From contig JAQMWT010000183.1 in NCBI GenBank assembly GCA_029834535.1, forward strand, positions 1 through 50,511: a stretch of DNA of 50,511 nucleotides, given 5' to 3'. The notes under the pieces are model-generated. The model was not told the DNA's origin. It saw only the letters and a list, made by a program, of their open reading frames with translations, and searched no databases. Of the stretch, positions 42,984 through 50,511 are shown piece by piece. Source of the stretch: Chrysophaeum taylorii. Lineage: Eukaryota; Sar; Pelagophyceae; Pelagomonadales; Pelagomonadaceae. Position 1 is the first letter of the stretch; every line of letters starts with the position of its first letter. Position numbers and translations under genes: made by a program.

Positions 42984-44870
42984 ATGCCAACAAGCAATCA
43001 AGATCTACGGCAAGAATTGGTCAACCAACGAACCCAACACCAACAAGACATGCAAGCGCAAGAAGCTCGGCTAGAAGCTCGGCACAAACAAGACATGCAA
43101 GATCAAGAAGGTCGCTTCAATGCAAAATTCAACGCGTTTGTGACCCAAGTGCAGCAACAACTAAATATCCCACCCCCTCCTGTCGCCGCCGCGACTCCAC
43201 CCCCCACTCCGGCTCGCAAGACCCCGAGAGCAAAGCCACCACCTGCAAAGACCCATCAGGCTCTGTCCTCAAGTCTATGGACAGCGCTCAAGTCGAACCT
43301 CAGATGCCGCCTTATCATGTCATGCAGATGTTCACCGGGCATTTGATGCCCGAAACCGGCATCACTCCGTATTTCTTGCAGGGCTTCTACACATGGGAAT
43401 CCGTCAAACGCGGATCTAACGATCTCGCTGACGCTCTCCTCCGCCGCTGCATCGCTGAATACGACAAGAACCCCAAACTCCACGCCACAGCCGGCAACAC
43501 CGCGGACTTTCCAGGTCGCCTGGTATACTACCAGGGCGTCCACCACAAATTCGGCAATGATTTTTATGACAACATCTACAATACCAAACTCAAAGAACTC
43601 CAAGACCAAGAAAAAGACCCTACCAATCCGTTGCAAGGAAAGCTCTATCCTATAACGCAACCCCACCTCAAAGACAAAGAAGCCGACTTTATCGTGTACC
43701 TCCGCGGACCGTGCACCCCCTGTTTCGCCGCTTCCTGCACGCCGGTCGTGACTATGTCAAACACCCAGCATACGACGAAATCGACAAGCTCGGGTCATTC
43801 CACCCGATAGGTCTCGAATTCGTTCACCAAGTCCGCTTAGCACTCGACAAGCACACAGGCCATAACCATGTTCATCATGCCCATTATGTGTTTAACACAT
43901 ACTTGGAGACTCCATTCAACCCGGAGATCCACGAGCCTGCACATTACATCGACTATCTTCTTCATGTTCAACAGCAACTCCGCCAAATCACCGACGACAC
44001 CTCTCTACAACTCACCGATGGCATGATCAAAGAAGAGATTCACAAAATCCACCGCTTCAAGTACCAGTCCAGCTTACTGGACTCCCGCGCCCCAACTCTC
44101 ATCAAAGGCTTCGCTCGTCTTGCTAATTGTCTTCGTACTCCAAATGACTCTCAGCTTCTTGACGAAGAAGATAAGCTGCGATCTATCATATGCCCAAGCT
44201 GATTGCACGCATCACAGTCATCTCCACCTTTGAGCGCAACTTCTGGGCTCACCTGAAGCCCCGCCACTCGCTCAACTTCAAGCCTCTCCGCTTTGTCACA
44301 GATTTCGGTCGCCTGCCCACCAAAGACAAAGATAACCCACGACTTCGTCCTCGCCGACTTGGTTTCCATCTCACCGAAGATGACGATGACACGTCCCCCC
44401 CTGAAGATGAAATACCACCGGATCCCAATGAAGCATCTTCCGACGACGCCGACCTTGTCGACGCCTTTCTTACTGAAGCCGACCTCGATCCAGATGAGGA
44501 TCATCCCCTCATCCAACACCTCCACGCTTATCGGAAGAAACAAATCTCCCGCCACGCAAAGAAACCCCAAAAGCCCCCCAACCCCCGTTCGCCGTCATAC
44601 TATGACATCAATGACAGCCCCAAGCCCAAGGCAACACCGGTCAATCCTACCAAGCATCAGCCAATCCCCGTGTTCCCTCTGTCACCCCTGACAAACGCGA
44701 ACACCCACACCTCCGCAATGTCACCTTTCCCACACAAACTCATCCTCCTAAGCCATCCACCCCTGACCAACGGTGCAAAATCCCCCTTCGTGATGTCCGC
44801 AGCAAGCTACAGACTATCCGCAACCTCAGTCAAGCCGGCCAGAAACACACCTCAAACCCTGACTGTATGA
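42984..44870 (+). pseudogene. copia-like gag, frameshifted
   Basis: ATG at 42984 begins a Gln/Glu-rich coiled-coil segment (HQQDMQAQEARLEARHKQDM) followed by a Pro/Lys-rich linker. A frameshift near 43255 leads into 43277-43810, a helical capsid-like region (YDKNPKLHATAGNTADFPGR). The next frames are 43711-44202 (HPAYDEIDKLGSFHPIGLEF) and 44190-44870, which ends in an acidic DDDD stretch and a Pro-rich tail. The three joins without intron-like borders show decay. No CCHC knuckle was found. Confidence 0.6.
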
Positions 44871-45249
44871 ACAAACTCATCAAGCTCATCACTACTATCT
44901 CCAACGTTATCCTCATCTCTGAGGCAGATAACGACGCCGCCGACTTTCTACAGCTTCTCTCCTCCGACCACCCGCCGGATGATTCAGCTGATGAGGGCGT
45001 TATAGACGACGGCTCGATGTATGACGATCATGGGCAACTCGGCTTATACAATGATCATGGGTAACTCGGCTTATACGACGATCAAGTTCCGGAAATCGAA
45101 GCTCCCCAAGAAGACTCAATCGAAGACTACGTACAACGCCATCAGGTTTATCTACGTGCTCTTCATCAAAGCAAGCTTTTTCGCTAACGGTTGACGACGA
45201 CGCCTGTGCCGCCAACAAAACCTTACAGAACCAGGCACCAAGCCTTGCG

Positions 45250-46200
45250 ATGACCAAATTCCCAACTTCATCGTCAATTTCTCCCAGAGTCGCAGATTTC
45301 ATATGCGCTGCCTTCAACCCAAGTAAGTCTCCCAAAAAGACTTGCTCTCTGCACGGATGTAACGGCCCCCGCACTGAATTTTCTCTCCTTGATGGGGGCG
45401 CGTCCTTTTGTTTCACCCACACCATTAAAAACTTTGTTCCAGAATCTATCCGCAGGATCCCCGAGCATACCATCCGCATGGGACGAGGCACCCTCACTAG
45501 CAATTTCATTGGCATCAAACCATTGTATCTGCAGGCCGCAGGTCTCTCCTCACATGACACCAAGGGCTCTACCGGCTATGCGCTATATTTGGTTTTCCTT
45601 GTCGTTCCACACTTTCGACCAGGTTTGCAGGTTATAGCAACATCTCAACTCAAAGCCCTAAATGTTCAGGCAACAGATCCGCCACTGCCGTACCCCCCAT
45701 ATTTATATGGGCTTCTGAAGCACTCTACTTCAGATCCGCATGACTACAAAGCGCATTTAGGCGCCACTGCTGTAGTTATCGCTCACAGACAAACCAATGG
45801 CCTCCTGTCCCTGCCCTCTCATCCAGAAACTGGCTTCGACCATGTGGTTAGCTTCCACACTCGTCGTGACATGTCTCTCAAGGACGAAATCGCAAACATT
45901 ACCCAAAAGGTCTCAAAAACTCGATCGCAGTCTCACTCTCTCGATTTAGCCAAATTACATAACCACTCCGCCTTTTTGACGGAGTCTTTCAGACTGCCAA
46001 GCCCCTATTTAGAATTTGCACCCACTGGCACCGCGGACCTCTCTGTGTCTACACAACCCCCTCCGCTGCACGTTGCCATCATCGCAGGTGGACTCCACCA
46101 AGAGGGCTTTGATTCCTTTCGCAAAAGATTCGACAAACACATCATTTTCGTAGCCACCTGTGAAATCAACCCCATATACGTGCTCGAGCGCATTATCTGT
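45250..46200 (+). pseudogene. copia protease and methyltransferase motif I-II region
   Basis: A Cys-rich segment (CSLHGCNGPR) leads to a retropepsin active site FSLLDGGASFCF, with Asp-Gly-Gly-Ala in place of Asp-Ser/Thr-Gly-Ala (45391-45402). After about 200 residues the chain enters a C5 methyltransferase: motif I HVAIIAGGLHQEGFDSF (about 46069-46119, the SAM-binding GG loop) and motif II IIFVATCEINPIY with the acidic Glu that contacts the SAM ribose. The frame is lost near 46200, and the domain continues in the next frame. Confidence 0.78.
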
Positions 46201-46688
46201 TCCCAGATGCCCAGCACTACAGGGATCTCCGGCAACTCACTGCCGATCTCCAAAATGTAAAAATTCGCATGCCTCGATTAGACGTGGCAGTCTTCACCCT
46301 ACCATGTCAACACCTACGCATAATGAAAGATTACGACGGCTTTGCGACCCCAGCGACTGCCGACCTTTTCGTCAAAGAGCAAGCTCGCTTCGTTCGTTGC
46401 ACGCTTCCGACCTACACCATTGTCAAGAACGTACCACCAAACCCAACAACTCACGAGGAGTACGCGCATCTCGCAAAACACTATCAACGTGTGGGATACT
46501 TTCGACACTCCGGTGTCTATAACGCCTCATCCTTCGGCGACGCAATCAAGAACCGCTACCTCGCTCTTATCGCTCGGCACCTTTTAGATGGCTACAATCT
46601 CGAGAAAACCGCCTGCTCCTGGCTCACATCCCCTCCGAGCATAGTTCCCTTTTTGGATCCTGTTCACACCATCACAGCAGACCAATAA
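46200..46688 (+). pseudogene. copia methyltransferase, motifs III to IX
   Basis: Continuation of the C5 methyltransferase: FPDAQHYRDLRQLT (motif III region), LDVAVFTLPCQHL (motif IV, catalytic Cys codon at 46305-46307), YTIVKNVPP (motif VI, with Lys where the catalytic Glu of ENV is expected), HYQRVGYF (motif VII region), SFGDAIKNRYLALIAR (motif VIII, lacking the usual Gln), and PVHTITADQ, which resembles the start of motif IX. The stop at 46688 falls before motif X. The motif VI Glu to Lys change would abolish catalysis in this copy. The enzyme family is clear; which DNMT clade it came from is not. Confidence 0.8.
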
Positions 46689-46718
46689 TGGATACCTGCC
46701 CCCGCTCTTCGCGGCACC

Positions 46719-47263
46719 GTGACCCGCTCGACCTTGGATTACTATCGCCACAAGGCCCTCTTCTCGTATAAACCCCTCACCGAAGCCCAGCTCTCGATTT
46801 CCGAAAACGCCCGCATCTGCCAAATGCTCGCGCGCCTCATCACCCTTCCTGGATCTCGACTGGACGCAGACGGCTTTCCCTTTGCCTCCATGGCTTCCAT
46901 CCCGAACCTCCTGGTCTTCTCATTGCTGCACAATCATTTGCTAAAGCACCCAACTCTCGCTGCCTGGAACACACGCTTCGCTGCTTTCACGCATCCGAGT
47001 CAGCACATGCATACCAGTAGGATGGACCCATCGCAGGCACTGCCGCTACCGCCCTAGCATGCGGCTACATCACGCGCGCATCTCTCACGATCCATTCACG
47101 ACCTCCCCAGATCCTGGATTGCTCCCACCACACCGCCGCCTCTTCGCCGCTACACGCCTTCTCTATGTCTGTCCCCAAGGGTACCGCTTTCCTGGCCGTG
47201 GCCTTCACCACCTCCCTAGCTGCCGCGCACAGCTGAACGCGCCCCTCCACGTGGGTCCACTAT
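46719..47263 (+). pseudogene. Remnant coding region between methyltransferase and integrase
   Basis: Two overlapping short frames, 46719-47057 (FSYKPLTEAQLSISENARIC) and 47059-47325, Pro/Leu/His-rich. The first may hold the end of the methyltransferase; PLTEAQLSISENARICQML is faintly like motif IX-X. The second is probably out-of-frame sequence leading to the integrase ORF. Function is unclear. Confidence 0.35.
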
Positions 47264-48436
47264 ATGAACCGCTCGCATCCCGGCTTTGCCGCGATCGATT
47301 CACGAGGGCGAATCACTCTCGATGACCCCACAGGACTCGTAATGTCCGAGGCACGCCCCACGTACGCGGACTATGTCGGAGATATCGGCGACACACTCCA
47401 GAAAAGCTCCAAGTGCTACTCGGTCACTGGCTGGTACCCCACCAACACGAGTTACTCGAATGCACTACTGCTGGTCTCCCCCGATCGCCTTCGATACGCG
47501 ACTCTCAACGAAATCGCAAGATTCGACCACCACTCGGACCCAGAGCTCCTCCGCCTATTCCGCCAACACCCGCCGTTCTTCGCGTTTAAGGCACTGGCCA
47601 ACGCTGTCCCGCACAACGCGCTGCAGGCCAAGTACAATGCCGTCCTCAAACTACATGCGTCGCATCACCACGTGAACCTTCCCATCAAATGGGACACTCT
47701 GCGCAATGGCATTCCTAGTCCTGGAGACATCTGCCAGATCACAGGTTTCTTCTCGAACATCTCTGGCCGTCTCCTAGCAGTCGAGGAACTCAACTTCGCC
47801 TCCCTCTTCGGTGCCGTTGCAGACGCTCACCACGCTGCGATTCGAAAGTCGCCCGACTCGACAATTCTCGAAACGTTGCTTGCCGAAGCCACCGCTGCTA
47901 AAGTCAGAGTCGACCAACGAGCCAGCCCTCCTAGCACTTCGACTGCCGCGCTGCCTCCGTTTCACAAACCTGGCACCATCCAGCACGCTCAAAGAGTGCT
48001 TATGCTAACTCGCTGGCATCGCATTCACCATCAGCAGCCAGACATTCTTCGCCGCACAATCGCCGCTAATGTCACCAACCTCCGCTCAGGTGATGATCCG
48101 TACCTGCAGGACTGCACCGACTGCGAGTGCTGCAAGTCGCACGTTGGTTTCAGCCACAAGAACGCTTCTTGGTCGCATGACGAATTGGCCTATGCCCCTG
48201 GCCAGCATCTTCACATGGACGTATCCTACCCGAGCATCAGCAAAGACAACCAACGCTCCCATGGATTGCCCTCGCGTAACCACATGTCTTGCACTATTCC
48301 CAGACGCATCATGTCGTCAAAGGCACCACTCTTGAAGCTCCTCCCATTAGGCGAACCTGTCACCTTCGTGTACCCGCAAAGCCAGAAAATGGAACCCTCC
48401 AGTGTATCCGCCTCCTACTTCCACAGCAACAACTAA
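47264..48436 (+). pseudogene. copia integrase with core deletion
   Basis: An open 390-aa frame. The pre-integrase zinc site is present: WHRIHHQQ, then CTDCECCK, about 48019-48135. The first catalytic Asp lies in HLHMDVSYPSIS (about 48212-48247). After this the chain jumps to LLPLGEPVTFVYPQSQKMEP, which belongs well downstream of the core in related integrases; the second Asp and the Glu are missing. An internal deletion is the simplest explanation. The sequence before the zinc site (LVMSEARPTYADYVGDIGDT onward) is the usual GAG-pre-integrase region. Confidence 0.72.
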
Positions 48437-49018
48437 TTGCGCAACCTCCCTGGCACTGACAGATTTTTTGTTCGTGATGTCCATAGCTCCATCTTGCTAG
48501 TACATCAGGGGAAGTACGGAAAAATCATCACCTCAAGTGACTTCCACGTCGATGCAGATTTGCCGGTAAATCGCAAAGCGGAAATTGAGCACATCAAAGC
48601 ACAGTTCCTAACCGACTCACGGCAAAACAATCCGCCTCCGGCTATCAGCAACCAACCAACACCGGAAATTAGACAGGAATCACCAACTGAGGGCGTTACA
48701 CCAAATGAGGGCGAGACTCGCGATCACGACCACGATGATAAACCCGATGATAAGGATATTGATTCAGACCATCAACACTCTGATACCCGTCCAAACCCAG
48801 ACAACGACGAGCCACCCAAACAGGATTTCTCATTCCTCAACAGGTCTCCTCCACCGGACGGCAGCATCCCGATGCCAAAGAGACACGACCACCTACAGGT
48901 TGTTCTCGACGATTCAGGCTTACTCCAGTCATCGCACATCGCAATCAGAGTGATAAACTCAAGGCAGATCTCAAGGACGACCGCGGTTTCCACATCCCCA
49001 AAGACCAACTCTACATAG
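48437..49018 (+). pseudogene. copia integrase C-terminus and acidic linker
   Basis: Begins with FFVRDVHSSILLVHQGKYGK and ITSSDFHVDADLPV, like the segment of copia polyproteins that ends integrase (a set of beta strands followed by 'DVHFDE'-type sequence). A strongly acidic, Asp/His-rich linker follows (about 48700-48830). It opens directly after the stop at 48434-48436, so a nonsense change separates it from integrase. Confidence 0.5.
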
Positions 49019-50495
49019 TGAAACGTGTTGATGAATTGTTCACCAGACGCATTATCACACCCGAGTATGGTCGCAACTGGAAGTACCAGCAAGATCAGCC
49101 CACGGCACGCGCCACCGCCAACATGTCTAGCACATTGATGTTTCTCATCAGCGTCAGCGCTCTGCACCAAGGTCATGCCGCCAGCATTGTGTCAGATCTG
49201 AATATTAGGAGACATACCAAGCCACCGGATGATGTCCCGAAAGGATGGCTCCTCGCGCAAACTACCCAAGATTATGGCATATCAGGTGGCACCGCGCTGG
49301 ATCTGCAGAGAGAAACAGACGCCGAACTCTTGCATGTCGACTTCCCAAAGAAGCCGTATCATTCGTCTGTTCTAGTCGACCACCTAGACAACGATAACTC
49401 TGTTCTCGAGAACTACATGTGTCATGACGAATTGTCACCGGAAGAATATTATGCGCGACAATGGAACCAAGAATTCTGTTGTATGAGCTCCACTCTCAGA
49501 TGGGACGTCACTGCGCACCAGCACTACCATGTAGCTTCTCGCCACAGGCACGCCTTCATGCACGACTCCGGCGAACTCGGTCATCTCTTCTTAAGTCAAA
49601 GTGACCCGAACCAAGACATCCTTCAGGAAGTTGTGGATTATGACTTACAGCAAATCGACCATGTCGTGTTACAGCTCGTGACCGCCGACGACATCGTCTA
49701 TGAACCTGAGAAGATCGTGGAACTCAAGGGCCTCAGCGAAGAAGATAAACTAAAGCACATCGCTTCGATTCGCAAAGAGATTGAAGGATTATGCTCCAAT
49801 GGCGTCTTCAAGCTGGAACCATTGCCGCCCGATCGTTCGTCGATCTCGACGAAACTCGTGCTGAAGATCAAGTATTTTGCTGACGGCACTCCCGATCGCT
49901 ATAAGGCTCGCTTAGTTGCCCGAGGTTTCTTGGCACGCGTTGGCATTGACTTCTATGCCACTTCTTCGCCGACCGCGATGCTCGCCACCAACCGGTTGTT
50001 GCTCGCTATCGCCGTGAAGCACAAGCTCCCCGTCGCGCACGCGGACATTCCACAGCCCTTCATCCAATCGGCGCTTGATCGCCCGGTTTGGATTGATTTG
50101 CCTCAAGGTATTCGTGTCTCGCCGAACCTCATCAGATACAAAAGAACCACCCAGAGTCCAAGTTAGCTCTACGACTCGTCAAGGCTCTCTATGGCCTCAA
50201 ACAGTCAGCTTTGTTGTGGAACATAAAGCTTGACTCGTTCCTTCGACAACACGAGTTCGAACGCTCGCAAGTCGACACTTGTCTCTACATCAGTTGGGAT
50301 CGGTCTATCAACAGATGGGCTCTTCTATCCGTCTCAGTCGATGATCTCTTGATCACCGGTACTAACACTGCCAAAATCACCTCTCTTCCCACTGCTCTGG
50401 AGAAAAATATGGCAAAGGTACTTCCTTGGTATCGACGTGCATTACAACGTGTCCGCTGGTCATCTCACCATGAATGTCGCAGCCAAGATCACTAA
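49018..50495 (+). pseudogene. copia reverse transcriptase (RVT_2), frameshifted
   Basis: Spacer first, then IEGLCSNGVFKLEPLPPD and the conserved copia block FADGTPDRYKARLVARGFLA, DFYATSSPTAMLATNRLLLA, HADIPQPFIQSALDRPVWID and LPQGIRVS. A frameshift near 50150 interrupts it. The next frame resumes with ALYGLKQSALLWNIKLDSF and LLSVSVDDLLITGT, which is the catalytic (Y/F)VDD with Ser at the first position and both Asp intact. The window ends within RT. Confidence 0.8.
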
Positions 50496-50511
50496 AATGC
50501 TCGCCGAGCAT

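Larger units (their letters stand above)
42984..50511 (+). mobile_element. Ty1/copia-like element with a C5 methyltransferase, truncated at the window edge
   Basis: Order: gag, protease, methyltransferase, integrase, reverse transcriptase. Integrase before RT is the Ty1/copia arrangement. All ORFs are broken by frameshifts, and the integrase core has lost part of its catalytic region. The element runs off the right edge within RT, so RNase H and the 3' LTR are not seen. The 5' LTR may lie in 42715-42983 but has no partner here to confirm it. Confidence 0.8.

Noticed and set aside
1..50511. CRISPR arrays, bacterial operons, riboswitches
   Set aside because: The window is eukaryotic nuclear DNA with spliceosomal introns; no regularly spaced repeats or bacterial signals were seen. 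I did not systematically fold the sequence for tRNAs or other RNA genes, so small RNA genes cannot be excluded.

Overview
This is nuclear DNA of a flagellated eukaryote. It is dominated by one intact intron-containing gene, 7023-25061 (+), for the heavy chain of cytoplasmic dynein 2, the retrograde intraflagellar-transport motor. The rest is mostly broken transposable elements. GT-AG introns as short as 38 bp, roughly balanced base composition, and LTR elements that carry cytosine methyltransferase domains would fit an alveolate (dinoflagellate or perkinsid relative). That placement is an inference, not a result.

Layout. 24-3675 (-): 5' part of a Ty3/gypsy-like element (LTR, gag, start of protease), broken by stops and frameshifts. 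3676-4978: gene-poor DNA with a perfect 40-bp tandem duplication and a decayed copia-type integrase. 4979-6769: PIF/Harbinger-type DNA transposon with 17-bp perfect terminal inverted repeats and TTA target duplications, a broken transposase and an intact second ORF. 7023-25061: dynein-2 heavy chain in nine exons. 25296-29136 and 38606-39215 (-): two halves of one unidentified, frameshifted gene, split by a complete 9.47-kb Ty3/gypsy element (29137-38605) that made a 5-bp target duplication. 40200-42714: gag/protease-like ORFs of a further element. 42984 to the right edge: a decayed Ty1/copia element.

Main result. The dynein gene carries two in-frame inteins inside AAA1, the motor's main ATPase domain. 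Intein 1 (663 aa) lies 18 residues after Walker A; intein 2 (902 aa) lies directly before the CFDE of Walker B. Only 24 dynein residues separate them. The splicing blocks look intact (Cys1, TxxH, terminal Asn, Cys+1), but the key Asp is missing from all four LAGLIDADG motifs. Spliceosomal introns lie inside both inteins, and another ends one base before the second. Both must be removed before AAA1 can fold. The nine exons join in frame to 15,903 nt (5,300 aa plus stop); after both protein-splicing events the motor would be 3,735 aa.

Second result. The gypsy element and the copia element each carry a C5-cytosine methyltransferase domain just after the protease. This suggests separate captures of a DNA-methylation enzyme by two retrotransposon classes in one genome. 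Both copies here are decayed.
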